Positions 18,701 to 27,856 of a stretch of 48,306 bases of DNA are shown piece by piece. The stretch's first letter is position 1. Each line of letters starts with the position of its first letter. The position numbers and the translations under genes were made by a program. Source of the stretch: Clostridia bacterium (lineage in GTDB: Bacteria; Bacillota_A; Clostridia; Christensenellales; Borkfalkiaceae); NCBI GenBank assembly GCA_017504735.1, contig JAFVQP010000076.1:1-48306 (forward strand), in the 5' to 3' direction. The notes below the pieces were generated by a model. That model searched no databases. It had not been told where the DNA came from and saw only the letters and a list, made by a program, of their open reading frames with translations.

Positions 18701-21700
18701 AAGTGATCTTCGAAAAGACGGGTCATAACCAAAGAAAGTGTATCAGCCAAGGCAGTACCATCTATCAATCGAGTATGGACATTGACTTCAAAGTGCTTGA
18801 GCATAACTTGAAGAACAATACGAAGTACAACGTGAAGGTGGAAACTTACATTGACTATGGTACGAAAGAGGAACAAAACAACGCACGTAACGTGTTTGAA
18901 TTCCCTCTCTACATCGACTTTGAAGCGCCTACCTTGACGAACGTTTCTTACCGTACGGTATATGACAAGACGACGAAGAAGACGCAGTTGTTTGCCGACG
19001 TTAGCGTATATGATAACCATTACGCAATGGCAATGCAGGTAGGTCAAATCGTAGAAGATACCGATCCTGCAACCTCGACCATCTACAAGTTGGAAACGTT
19101 TGGTAAGTATCTTACCCCTGTATATTCCAGCTACAATTCCACCTCTGTTGTAGAGATTGAATTGACCGATTACGTACAGAGAATTAAAAACTCCTGCGGT
19201 CCTCAATCGGACTATCCCAACGACGGTACGGCGATTGAATACAACAACAATTCCTTCGTTATTAGCTGTTACGACTATGCAATGAACTCGGCAGCCTATC
19301 AGGTACGCTTGCCCGATGAAATTTTGGCAATGTACTTTGATATGGAAGAAGAGGAACTTCGCCTTAGCCCCAACGAAACGAAAGACCTTACCCAAATTTT
19401 GAAGGTATATCCTGCAGAAAGCTGGTTGCAGGTTTTGGATTTCGAAACCTCTGACAGTGAAGTAGTGGATATTATCAACCAAACGGTAATCGCTAAGAAG
19501 AGCGGTACCGCAACGGTTACGGCAATCGGCTACGACAAAGAAGGTAACAAGAAGACCGCTGAATTGAAGGTAGTGGTTCTTGCAGAAGGCGACGAAGGCT
19601 ACAACGGTAGCTACAGCATCCCTGAAATCAATAAATTTGCATTGACGGGTTATAAAGTAAACAAAGCTTACTATTCGACGATTACGGCGGAAAGAGAAAT
19701 CGGCTTAGAAGGTTCGACGCAATCGTTTGGTAATTCGGTAGCGTTGTCGATGTTCCCTTCGGAAAGCGTAACGTTGCGTTATGAATTAGACTCCTACTTT
19801 GCAGACAGAACGACCATTACCTATACGGTTGGTAACAGCGAAATTGCAACGGTAGACGAAAACGGTACAATCGTAGCGCAGGCGGAAGGTACGACCATCG
19901 TATCGGTTGACGTGTTGTTCGATGGACAAAGCACCTTCTATTCGGGCAGAGTTGCCATTACGGTTAAAGATCCGTACACGGCAAACGCAATCTACCTGAT
20001 GTCCTATAAGGGCTTGGGCGGGGTTGTTGAAATCCCTGCTGACCGTGGATTTACACAGATTTATTCGTATGCATTCTCCAACTACAAATACGTAGAAAAG
20101 GATTTGAAGGCAGGCGACGTTATTGACGAGGAAGATCCTTACAGCATTAAACAGCAATACATCGGTGAAGATACAATTACGAAAGTTATCATTCCCGAAG
20201 GTGTTACGCACATTCAAGAATATGCATTTGCAGGCTTGACGGCGTTGGAAGAAGTTGTATTGCCGAAATCCTTGATTAACATTGGTTTGAAGGCATTCTA
20301 CAACTGTACGAAGCTGAAGACGATTAACCTTGAAAACGTTAAGTTTATCAACGGTTCGGCATTTGAAAACTGTATCTTGGAAGAAATGAAACTCGATTCG
20401 ATCAACGCAATCGGTGATTACTCCTTCAAGAACTGCCGTCTTAACTACGTAGTATTGCCGAAGTCCTCGCAATCACTTGGTGTTGGCGCATTTGCAAACA
20501 ACCAATATTTGACGAGTATCGAATTTAAGGCATCGAAGATGAAGATTGGTGCGTCGGCGTTTGTAGGCTGTAACAGTCTTGTAAACATCAGCATCAACGC
20601 AGCGGTTATCGCGTCGTATGCATTTAGCGATTGTACGAATTTGCAAACGGTTAAGCTCGGCGCAGACGTAGCGGTTATCGGTGAATATGCATTTGCTGGG
20701 ACTGCGGTAAGCAAGTTTGACTTTATTACAACGAACAACAACTTTGAGGTGAAGGAAAACGGTACCCTCTTGTATAAGAAGGGGACGGGTGAGCTTGTAT
20801 TGGCAGTACCTAAGTATGTAGGAACGGAAGGCGTAGTGACCCTTCCTAACGATACGACCTCGATTGCAACGGGTGCGTTTGCAGGCAATAAGAACCTTAA
20901 AAACGTGACCGCAAACGGCGTGGAAAGCGTTGGCGCACATGCGTTTGCAGGTTGTACGCGTTTGTCGAGCGTGACGATGCCTAGCTTGGTGACGATTGGC
21001 GACAATGCGTTTGAAAAGACGGCATTGAAGGCAACGCCCAGCTTAAGTAAGGTTACTTCCATCGGTGCATATGCATTTGCTAGCACGAATTTGGAAACGG
21101 TAACGCTTGCACCTGAAACGAAGGTTGGCGAATATGCATTCGCTTATAACAAAGCTCTTCACACGGTAGACGTTGGCAACGACGTAGAGCTCGGCAAAGG
21201 TGTGTTCTACAGCGAAGTAACGGACAACACCTATGAAGAACGTTATGATAAGAAGTATTACACCGACTACGTATATGAAGTAAAAGACGAAGAGGGTAAC
21301 GTAAGAGAAACCTATACCTACTATCGTTATAACTTTGATAAAGTAGATACTTCCGCATTGGAAAACCTTACCATCGGTAACAACGTTACCATCGGTGAAG
21401 CGGCATTCCAGGGCAACGTAAAACTTAGCACGGTTACGCTTGGCGAAGGTGTAAGCATCGGCGATTATGCATTCTACAACGCAGCGAAGTTGGCAAACAT
21501 CGACTTGTCGAAGGCTGTGAAAGTGGGCGCATTTGCATTCTCCGGTACGAATACCCCTGATTATTGGGAATGGAACAATAAGTGGCAATACGCTTACGAA
21601 TTGGTAATGTTGGACGACGTTTTGACAGCAATCGATTACGTATATACCACCATCGCACCTATGTTGACTTCGGTTGACCTTAGCGCTGTGACGGAATTGG

Positions 21701-23370
21701 GCGAAGGCGCATTTGCTTACAACTTACAGCTTACCGACGTGAAGTTGGGTGATGAACTCAGTGCAATCACGTTGGTGGATGACGAGAAAACCGTAGAAAA
21801 CGGCAAAATCGCAAACGCGGCGTTCATCGGCTGTGAAGTGTTGGAAAGCGTTGTATTGCCCGCTAACGTAACGGCAATTGGCGACTATGCGTTCTACCGT
21901 TCGGGTATGAAGACGATTGCGCTTGACAACATTACGACGGTTGGTGCATTTGCATTTGCGAATACGCAGTTGGCGAGTGTAAAAGTAAAAGAAAATGCAA
22001 GATTGGAAAACGGTGCGTTTGCATATTGCTATGATTTGGCAACCGTTGAAAATCTTGACAAAGTAACCTATATCGGTGCGTCGGCATTTGTGAATACCGC
22101 TTTGACGGAAGCAAACCTTGCAAACGCAACGGAAATCGGTGATTTCGCATTCGGTTCGGCACCTCTTGAAAAAGTTACCCTTGGCGAAAACTTGACGAAG
22201 CTTGGTGAAAACCCCTTCGCGGCAACGAAGTTGACGACCTTCGGTAAAGAAGAAGACATAACCTTCAACGGTCAAGTGGTTGGTACTACGTTGAACGAAA
22301 ATTACACGCTTGGCGAAAGCAAAGCTGTTCAAATTATCGACGGCGTGCTTTACCAAACGACGGCAAAGGGTGGGTTAGAGCTTGTTTCCTATCCCACGGA
22401 AAAAGCTGGCGATGCATATAAAGTGGTAAACGGTACGGTTCGTATCAGCGCAAGAGCGTTTATGGACGCGCCTTTGATGAACGTGACCATCGCTTCTACG
22501 GTGAAAACGATTGGTGACAAGGCACTTTACGGCTGTGAAAACCTCAATACGGTAATCTTCTTGGGCTATGAAGCGCCTCGTTTGGAAGAAGAATACGATA
22601 CAACGTATCTTTCCTATGAGAATATGCCTCATACGGGATATATATCGGATTATCAAGGCTTGGGTATCGTACCTTATTATATGTGGAGCGTTACCTACAA
22701 CTACAGTAACTTCTACTTTGGTGCAAACTTCGTAGATCACATCGGTCACTTGGATAATCACAAGTTGGTAATGGTAAGACCTGTCAACGGTCAGCATTAC
22801 GACACGTTTATCTTCGAACAATACTTCCCCACGGTGGTGGACGGTAGCTATGCGGCTATGGACGATACCTTGAAGGTTATCGAAATGATCGCGGCATTGC
22901 CTGATGCGGCAAACGTAACGCTTGCCGACAAAGAAGCGATTGAAGCGGCACGTGCGGCATACAACAACTTGCCCAACGAAGCACAAAAATCGTTGGTAGA
23001 TACCACTCGTTTGGAAGCGGCTGAAAACATTTTGAGCAGCTACCTTGAACAGGAAGAACCTTCCGATGGTGAAGACAATACGGACGAAGAAAAGAAGGGT
23101 ATGCCTGTATGGGCGATCGTATTGATATCCGTAGGCGGTACGCTTGTGGTTTGCGCTGGCGCATTTGTAGGTTTCCTTATGTGGAAAAAATATGGCGCAT
23201 CGATAAAAGAAAAGTTTGTTTCTAAAACAGCAGTGGAAGAAGCTACTGAAGAAGTAGTGGAAGAAACGGTTGAAGAAGCTACTGAAGAAGTAGTGGAAGA
23301 AACGGCTGAAGAAGCAACCGAAGAAACAACGGAAGACGTACAAGAACCCGTAGAAGAAACGGAAGAATAA
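15790..23370 (+). CDS. Cell-surface subtilisin-like (S8) protease with PA, Big2, LRR repeats, membrane anchor and acidic tail
   Basis: This 2526-residue protein has an N-terminal signal helix (MAFLSLFSVGAGIVG) and an S8 domain with the full triad: D216 (AVLDTGLDYTH), H290 (DHGTHVAGI) and S617 (LSGTSMAAPN), plus the oxyanion asparagine N386. A protease-associated domain is inserted at about 450-560, as in C5a peptidase/lactocepin-type enzymes. Bacterial Ig-like segments follow (VYPAESW, and TVGNSEIATVDENGTIVAQ), then about 30 BspA-type LRR units, a membrane helix (about 2436-2464) and a 61-residue tail rich in EEATEEVVEET. The catalytic part is extracellular and the tail cytosolic. AAAGGA lies eight bases before the ATG. 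It is the first gene of the unit encoding a peptide importer, so supplying peptides is the natural role. Confidence 0.92.
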   Translation: MKGFKKIAIKCMAFLSLFSVGAGIVGQSLAEAKGITPGSTSVKSNIEKVDALVDNNVEQYFDQSVVQPLPGVVQDNQTISVIVELKGESVMDTFKAQSTVNTVSEYVNTSEAKLRAAQIEQEQNSWIYNLNKSGISYKLGERYDTVLNGFEIEIRAKDFEKVNEFFGRSATLTVGDEYAPALAEPVTNYVDVYDTGIFDTSRSTYQGDGVVVAVLDTGLDYTHTAFSVDNFTTEIEAFTLDSVSEKVGETVASKFSKGLSGEDVYVNKKVPFAYDYADKDPDVLPINSDHGTHVAGIIAGKDQEITGVAPNAQLAIMKVFSDAQQGAKDSWILSALEDCVALGVDVINMSLGSAGGFTREVDKANKNNVYDKIREAGISLIVAAGNDANATRGSTKNGSNGLTSNPDSGPVGTPSTYEASLSVAAVDGVKTPYLRWNDDIVYFKEASTSDSETRHFVDEILAEVGTDSYEFEYVTIPGIGRSADYPEDKSFYEGKIVLVKRGQTTFEDKVRVALVEKGAAGIIIYNNISGDISMSIGESTGRGGVCSISQDDGEKLAAQGSGIIKVSKGQLAGPFMSDFSSWGPTSDLKIKPEITAHGGEIYSAVPGQAYDRLSGTSMAAPNQAGAAALIRQYVKYSEVFGAAEEMEKKPVEVTTLVNQLMMSTTDIVMNKNGVAYSVRKQGAGLVNIMNAYTSASYVSTFAKGTDAEGNETLVEMDKTKFELGDDKARKGVYEMTFAINNISKSSATYELGALVMTEGVSSTYTSHGDTTVTQEGYVLNGAQMSILSVSGGEQSGMNVTVGSKKSAKITVKITLSDEDKAYMDKSFKYGMYVEGYITMKAVSGTTVDMNVPMLAFYGDWTEAPIFDEEYYDTHKDEINAGLDPEDKLMEDAYATRIYGGLYSEYIGTLGTYYFEQNPAATQIAADKDKISLSNQEGESNGTLNSIYSIAAGLLRNVKEWNLTIVEETTGKVIFEKTGHNQRKCISQGSTIYQSSMDIDFKVLEHNLKNNTKYNVKVETYIDYGTKEEQNNARNVFEFPLYIDFEAPTLTNVSYRTVYDKTTKKTQLFADVSVYDNHYAMAMQVGQIVEDTDPATSTIYKLETFGKYLTPVYSSYNSTSVVEIELTDYVQRIKNSCGPQSDYPNDGTAIEYNNNSFVISCYDYAMNSAAYQVRLPDEILAMYFDMEEEELRLSPNETKDLTQILKVYPAESWLQVLDFETSDSEVVDIINQTVIAKKSGTATVTAIGYDKEGNKKTAELKVVVLAEGDEGYNGSYSIPEINKFALTGYKVNKAYYSTITAEREIGLEGSTQSFGNSVALSMFPSESVTLRYELDSYFADRTTITYTVGNSEIATVDENGTIVAQAEGTTIVSVDVLFDGQSTFYSGRVAITVKDPYTANAIYLMSYKGLGGVVEIPADRGFTQIYSYAFSNYKYVEKDLKAGDVIDEEDPYSIKQQYIGEDTITKVIIPEGVTHIQEYAFAGLTALEEVVLPKSLINIGLKAFYNCTKLKTINLENVKFINGSAFENCILEEMKLDSINAIGDYSFKNCRLNYVVLPKSSQSLGVGAFANNQYLTSIEFKASKMKIGASAFVGCNSLVNISINAAVIASYAFSDCTNLQTVKLGADVAVIGEYAFAGTAVSKFDFITTNNNFEVKENGTLLYKKGTGELVLAVPKYVGTEGVVTLPNDTTSIATGAFAGNKNLKNVTANGVESVGAHAFAGCTRLSSVTMPSLVTIGDNAFEKTALKATPSLSKVTSIGAYAFASTNLETVTLAPETKVGEYAFAYNKALHTVDVGNDVELGKGVFYSEVTDNTYEERYDKKYYTDYVYEVKDEEGNVRETYTYYRYNFDKVDTSALENLTIGNNVTIGEAAFQGNVKLSTVTLGEGVSIGDYAFYNAAKLANIDLSKAVKVGAFAFSGTNTPDYWEWNNKWQYAYELVMLDDVLTAIDYVYTTIAPMLTSVDLSAVTELGEGAFAYNLQLTDVKLGDELSAITLVDDEKTVENGKIANAAFIGCEVLESVVLPANVTAIGDYAFYRSGMKTIALDNITTVGAFAFANTQLASVKVKENARLENGAFAYCYDLATVENLDKVTYIGASAFVNTALTEANLANATEIGDFAFGSAPLEKVTLGENLTKLGENPFAATKLTTFGKEEDITFNGQVVGTTLNENYTLGESKAVQIIDGVLYQTTAKGGLELVSYPTEKAGDAYKVVNGTVRISARAFMDAPLMNVTIASTVKTIGDKALYGCENLNTVIFLGYEAPRLEEEYDTTYLSYENMPHTGYISDYQGLGIVPYYMWSVTYNYSNFYFGANFVDHIGHLDNHKLVMVRPVNGQHYDTFIFEQYFPTVVDGSYAAMDDTLKVIEMIAALPDAANVTLADKEAIEAARAAYNNLPNEAQKSLVDTTRLEAAENILSSYLEQEEPSDGEDNTDEEKKGMPVWAIVLISVGGTLVVCAGAFVGFLMWKKYGASIKEKFVSKTAVEEATEEVVEETVEEATEEVVEETAEEATEETTEDVQEPVEETEE
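23236..23307 (+). repeat. 36-bp tandem duplication in the acidic tail of the protease gene
   Basis: Two 36-bp copies (23236-23271 and 23272-23307) differ at one base and encode EEATEEVVEETV / EEATEEVVEETA. Near-identity suggests recent in-frame tail expansion. Confidence 0.9.
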
Positions 23371-23379
23371 GAGGACGTT

Positions 23380-24915
23380 ATGAAGAAGAAATTAAAACTT
23401 ACGTTACTCCTTGGCGGTATGGCGTTGGCTTGCGTAGCCGCAGGCTGCGGAACGCTGACCCCCGTGGAGGAAAACAAAGAAGCGGGATATTTGATTTCGG
23501 TAACATATGATGCAAACGGCGGTTCGTTCTTGAACCGCCCGGGCATCACGGTTATGGATATGTTTCACCCTGATAAGTACGAAGCGGACGCGCAGGGTAT
23601 AAAGCATATCAAATTAATCGAACCGACTGACCCTTCCCGACCCACCAGCGGTTCCGACTCGATTACCTTAACCTTGCAGGATCATTTCTTTGCAGGTTGG
23701 TATCAAAACCGTGAAGTGAAAACGGTGGATGGCAAGCCTGTGGATGAAGCAGGGAAAGAGCTTGCTTTGCTTGAAAATGGTACCTACGTGTATGCGGATA
23801 CGGTAGACGAGGAAAAGCCTACGGAGGCAACCCCTGCGTATAACTATTCTGGTTATTGGGATTTTGAAAAGGATACCATCAATTATAAGGAAGGCGAATC
23901 CGTGAATATGACCTTGTATGCAGGCTGGGTACCTTACTACGAATTCCACTATTATTATAAAAAAGATAATAAGTGGACGAAGTTGGATGAAACTACCTCG
24001 TTTGACTACAAGATGACCAACGCAAGTGAAAACCAAGCGGATAAAGATACCATTTTCCTGCCTAGATGGGACGATGGTGCGATGAATTACAAGAAGGCGT
24101 ATATGGATAACAGCGAATACGTATTCCCTTCCATCGCAGGTACCACCTTTGAAAAAGCCTACGAAGACGAGGCTTGCACGAAGGAAATTACCGACTCGCT
24201 TGAACACAAGGGTGTGTTGAAGGCTGCGGATGGTGAAACGAAAGCACTCGTGGTAGAAAACCGTGTACAAAACATCTATTTGACGGTTACCGCAGGTGAA
24301 CAGTATCGTATCACGAAGCCTGAACAGTTGATAAAATATGCCAATGCAAAGGGCTACTACGAATTGGCGAACGATATGGACTTTACCGGTTTGTTTTGGC
24401 CTATGAGCTTTGCTTCTGGTGAATTTACCGGTAAAATGTACGGTAAAGACGGCGCGAAAGTGACCTTGAGCAATATCACCGTAGAATACAGTGCGGATAC
24501 TGCATACGGCGGCTTGTTCGGTAAAGTAGCGAAGGGCGCAACCATTAAGGACATTGCGTTTGAAAACGTTACGTTAGACCTTATCAAGACGGGCAGACAT
24601 GCTGACTCGGCATACGGTTTGTTTGCAGGTGAAGTGGAAACGGGCGCAACCGTATCGGTAGAAATCGGCGGTAAAATTAAAATCGGTAAAATTACCCCCG
24701 TAAGCACCGCGGCGTTCCACTTGGTGGCAAACGATACGAGAACGGGCATTACGGCAAAAGATATTGGCTTGGTAATTTACGGCGAGCAGTTGATGGAACA
24801 GTATGAATATACGGTAAACCCTGAAACGGTACAGGTTGCCGATGATGGTACGATTACCTTTAGTTTCTACCCCTCGTCCGATTTAAAAAATGAAAAAGAA
24901 TATATTATTCAATAA
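23380..24915 (+). CDS. InlB-repeat lipoprotein
   Basis: The 511-residue protein has a lipoprotein signal with the lipobox cysteine at residue 23 (ACVAAGC). It then carries Listeria-Bacteroides/InlB-type elements (VTYDANGGSFLNRPG, DHFFAGWYQN, MTLYAGWVPYY). The C-terminal half includes a GLUG/beta-helix-like stretch (YGGLFGKVAKGATIKDIAFE). No enzymatic motif is visible. It lies nine bases after the protease gene and 15 bases before the substrate-binding protein gene, with a GAGG ribosome binding site, so it is co-transcribed with both. It is probably an exposed binding or scaffold lipoprotein; the partner is unknown. Confidence 0.82.
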   Translation: MKKKLKLTLLLGGMALACVAAGCGTLTPVEENKEAGYLISVTYDANGGSFLNRPGITVMDMFHPDKYEADAQGIKHIKLIEPTDPSRPTSGSDSITLTLQDHFFAGWYQNREVKTVDGKPVDEAGKELALLENGTYVYADTVDEEKPTEATPAYNYSGYWDFEKDTINYKEGESVNMTLYAGWVPYYEFHYYYKKDNKWTKLDETTSFDYKMTNASENQADKDTIFLPRWDDGAMNYKKAYMDNSEYVFPSIAGTTFEKAYEDEACTKEITDSLEHKGVLKAADGETKALVVENRVQNIYLTVTAGEQYRITKPEQLIKYANAKGYYELANDMDFTGLFWPMSFASGEFTGKMYGKDGAKVTLSNITVEYSADTAYGGLFGKVAKGATIKDIAFENVTLDLIKTGRHADSAYGLFAGEVETGATVSVEIGGKIKIGKITPVSTAAFHLVANDTRTGITAKDIGLVIYGEQLMEQYEYTVNPETVQVADDGTITFSFYPSSDLKNEKEYIIQ

Positions 24916-24930
24916 TAGGAGGAATAAATT

Positions 24931-27813
24931 ATGAACAAGAAAAGACTGTTTCGCGTGATGAGTACGGTTCTTTGCGGCGTAATCGGGTTTTCTACGGTTG
25001 CAACGCTTGGCGCATGCGGCCAAAAGAAAAAGGACAGTATCACCATTATGACGGAAGAATTGAGCGGTTTGTTCAATCCATTCTATGCAACGTCCGGTAC
25101 GGATATGGACGTAGTAGGTATGACGCAGATTGGTATGCTTTCCACCGACCGTAACGGTAACTTGGTAGCAGGCGATGCTGAACCTACGGTTGTAAAAGAC
25201 TTCGAATATCACATTGAAGGCGAAGGCGAAGAAGCAAAGACGATTTACACCTTTGTTATCAAAAACGATTTGAAGTTCTCCGACGGCCACCCCTTGACGA
25301 TGGAAGACGTACTCTTCAACATGTACGAATATCTCGACCCCGTTTACACGGGCTCCTCGACGATGTACTCTATTGACATCGAAGGTCTTTCCCAGTACAG
25401 AACGCAAACCAACTACGCAGGCGGCAGCGAAAACACGGATGCGCAAATCTCTCAAAACGCAAACGCTTACGCAAGACTTCGTATCCTCGAACTTAGAAAT
25501 ATCTACGAACAGGCTGGTAGAATCGGTAACGCTACTTCCACGACGTTCAGCTTGGATTCTGACGGCATGAAGGCAGCAATCGATAAGCACAATGCAACCG
25601 ACGGTTATAAGAAGGCAGTTGCGTCCAAGCAGGAACAAGCAGACCTCGCAGCGAAAGGCGCTGCTGAAGAAGCGGCATTCTACCGCGCACAGCTTTGGGC
25701 TGACTATCAGGAAACCTTGACGACCTTCAAGAAGGAATTGCAGGCTGACTACAAGGCGGCAAAAGAATCGTACGATTTGACGACCGCTCCTTACAGCGAC
25801 CACGCAGAAGCATTGTCCAACGACATCTTCAAATTCTTCTTGTATGAAGGCTACATCGTTCCCGAATACAACAAAATTCAGGGTAAAGTAGATAGAACGA
25901 AGATTTTGAAATTCGACAACACCGGTATCGTTGATAGATATAAGACGGAAGAAGAAGCAATCGAACGTGTTTACAACGATAAAATTGTTAGCGAATTGAA
26001 CCAAATCCTTACCTACTGGGGTACGGCAGGTACGTTGACGACGAAATATTCGGCAGAATCCATCGATATTCAGTTGCACGACAACATGAAAGATGGCGAA
26101 TTGGCATATCCCAACGTATCGGGTATCGTTTCCCTTGGTCATACCACGGATACCAAAACGGTAAAAATCGGGGAAAAGACCTACAACGTAGCATCCGATT
26201 TGGATGAAAACGGCGTTCCTAAGAACAGCAACGAATACGAAGTATTGCAAATCACCGTAAATGGTACCGACCCTAAGGCAATTTACAGCTTCGGTTTCAG
26301 CGTTGCTCCCGCACATTACTACTCGGCTGACGATGCACATCCCAACGGTAGAGAAATCGACATTAAGAACAACAAGTTCGGTGTAGAATGGGCAAGCAGT
26401 GCATTCCAGTCCAACACCATTCAGTCGGCTCAACACCTTGAAGTTCCTATGGGTGCAGGTGCATTCCAGGCGACCAACAAGGACAACGCAACCAACCCTA
26501 AGGGTTCTGAATTCTGGAGCCAGAACATCGTTTACTTCAAGAGAAACGACAACTTCGAATTCCCTGTAAAAGCTGAAAAGCTTCGTTTCCAAGTAGTAAG
26601 CGCGTCCAACGCACTTGACAAGCTTGAAAACGGCGAAGTTGACTACATCACGCCTCAGTTCACGAAGGCAAACTCTGCAAGACTCGCTGAGCTTGAAAAG
26701 AAGGGCTTCACCCAGCTTTCCGCTTGGCAGCTTGGTTATGGTTATATCGGTATCAACGCAGGTAAAGTTCCCAACGTAAACGTTCGTCGTGCAATTATGG
26801 CTGCAATGCAGACTTCGCTTGCACTCGAATACTATGAAACGGGTACGTGTAAGGTCATCGACTGGCCTATGTCCACCGTAAGCTGGGCTTATCCTTACCA
26901 GGCTGACGGTACGACCTCCAAGCCTAACGGTAAAGACTACATGATGTGGAAGCAGGGCGACGAAAAGAACGATTACGCTTCCGCAAAGGCTGAAATTCAG
27001 AAATACATGAACGCAGCGAACGTAAAAGAAGGTGACGCTGCGCTCAAGATTAAGTTCACCATCGCAGGCGCATCCATCACCGAACACCCTACCTACGCAG
27101 TATTCAAGCAGGCTGCTGAAATCCTCAACAGCATGGGTTGGGAAGTAGAAGTTAAGGCAGACTCTCAGGCGCTTACCAAACTCTCCACGGGTTCCTTGGA
27201 AGTATGGGCAGCAGCATGGGGCGCGGCGCTTGACCCTGATATGTATCAGGTTTACCACAAGAACTCTACGGCTACCTCCGTATATGCATGGGGCTACCGT
27301 GAAATCAAAGCTGACACCAGCACGTACAAATATGAAAACGAACAAATCAATGCATTGAGTGAAATCATTGACGAAGCTCGTTCGATGATGGATCAGAATG
27401 CAAGACGTCCTTTGTATGAAGATGCAATGCGTATCGTACTTGACCTTGCAATCGAAATGCCTGTATATCAACGTATGACCTTGTACGCATACAACAACAA
27501 GACCTTGCAGGGCTTGAACAACACGGTTAACCCTTACAGCTCGCCCCTTGAAAAGATTTGGGACTTGGAATTGACGGAAGAGGCTAAAGCAGGTACCGCA
27601 GGCGGTTCTTCCGTAGTAGTTATCGTAATCGTTGCAGTTGTTGGCGCAGCAGCGTTGGCAGCAGGCGGCTTCTTCGGTTATAAGTTCCTTATGAAGAAGA
27701 AAGCAAGCGGTATGGACGAATACGAAGAAGACGAAGACGAAGTTGAAGAAACGAAGACTGAAGTAGAAGAAGCTTCCGAAGAAACAGAAGAAACAGAAGA
27801 AACGGAAGAATAA
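24931..27813 (+). CDS. Oligopeptide ABC transporter substrate-binding lipoprotein, enlarged and with a C-terminal membrane helix
   Basis: This is a family 5 solute-binding protein (FVIKNDLKFSDGHPLTMEDVLFNMY). It has an N-terminal lipobox (LGAC, Cys29) and a strong AGGAGG site. At 960 residues it is far longer than the usual ~540. A charged, helix-prone insertion occupies about residues 165-330, and after the binding domain come a membrane helix (about 896-921) and a 39-residue acidic cytoplasmic tail ending EETEETEETEE. Family members usually have only the lipid anchor, so double anchoring is unusual. It delivers peptides to the permeases encoded immediately downstream. A dipeptide, sugar or nickel substrate is possible, but the protease neighbour favours peptides. 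Confidence 0.88.
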   Translation: MNKKRLFRVMSTVLCGVIGFSTVATLGACGQKKKDSITIMTEELSGLFNPFYATSGTDMDVVGMTQIGMLSTDRNGNLVAGDAEPTVVKDFEYHIEGEGEEAKTIYTFVIKNDLKFSDGHPLTMEDVLFNMYEYLDPVYTGSSTMYSIDIEGLSQYRTQTNYAGGSENTDAQISQNANAYARLRILELRNIYEQAGRIGNATSTTFSLDSDGMKAAIDKHNATDGYKKAVASKQEQADLAAKGAAEEAAFYRAQLWADYQETLTTFKKELQADYKAAKESYDLTTAPYSDHAEALSNDIFKFFLYEGYIVPEYNKIQGKVDRTKILKFDNTGIVDRYKTEEEAIERVYNDKIVSELNQILTYWGTAGTLTTKYSAESIDIQLHDNMKDGELAYPNVSGIVSLGHTTDTKTVKIGEKTYNVASDLDENGVPKNSNEYEVLQITVNGTDPKAIYSFGFSVAPAHYYSADDAHPNGREIDIKNNKFGVEWASSAFQSNTIQSAQHLEVPMGAGAFQATNKDNATNPKGSEFWSQNIVYFKRNDNFEFPVKAEKLRFQVVSASNALDKLENGEVDYITPQFTKANSARLAELEKKGFTQLSAWQLGYGYIGINAGKVPNVNVRRAIMAAMQTSLALEYYETGTCKVIDWPMSTVSWAYPYQADGTTSKPNGKDYMMWKQGDEKNDYASAKAEIQKYMNAANVKEGDAALKIKFTIAGASITEHPTYAVFKQAAEILNSMGWEVEVKADSQALTKLSTGSLEVWAAAWGAALDPDMYQVYHKNSTATSVYAWGYREIKADTSTYKYENEQINALSEIIDEARSMMDQNARRPLYEDAMRIVLDLAIEMPVYQRMTLYAYNNKTLQGLNNTVNPYSSPLEKIWDLELTEEAKAGTAGGSSVVVIVIVAVVGAAALAAGGFFGYKFLMKKKASGMDEYEEDEDEVEETKTEVEEASEETEETEETEE

Positions 27814-27856
27814 TCAAAAAAATTTCTGGAAAGCTTTTTAGCTATTTGGAGTAGAA

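Noticed and set aside
16228..19482. A 1,084-codon open frame on the minus strand
   Set aside because: It lies wholly inside the S8 protease gene, in register with its codons, has no family resemblance and is explained by absence of TTA/CTA/TCA codons in the sense gene.
24883..27471. An 862-codon open frame on the minus strand
   Set aside because: It is antisense to the substrate-binding protein gene, which has clear domains and a strong ribosome binding site; the same codon bias explains it.
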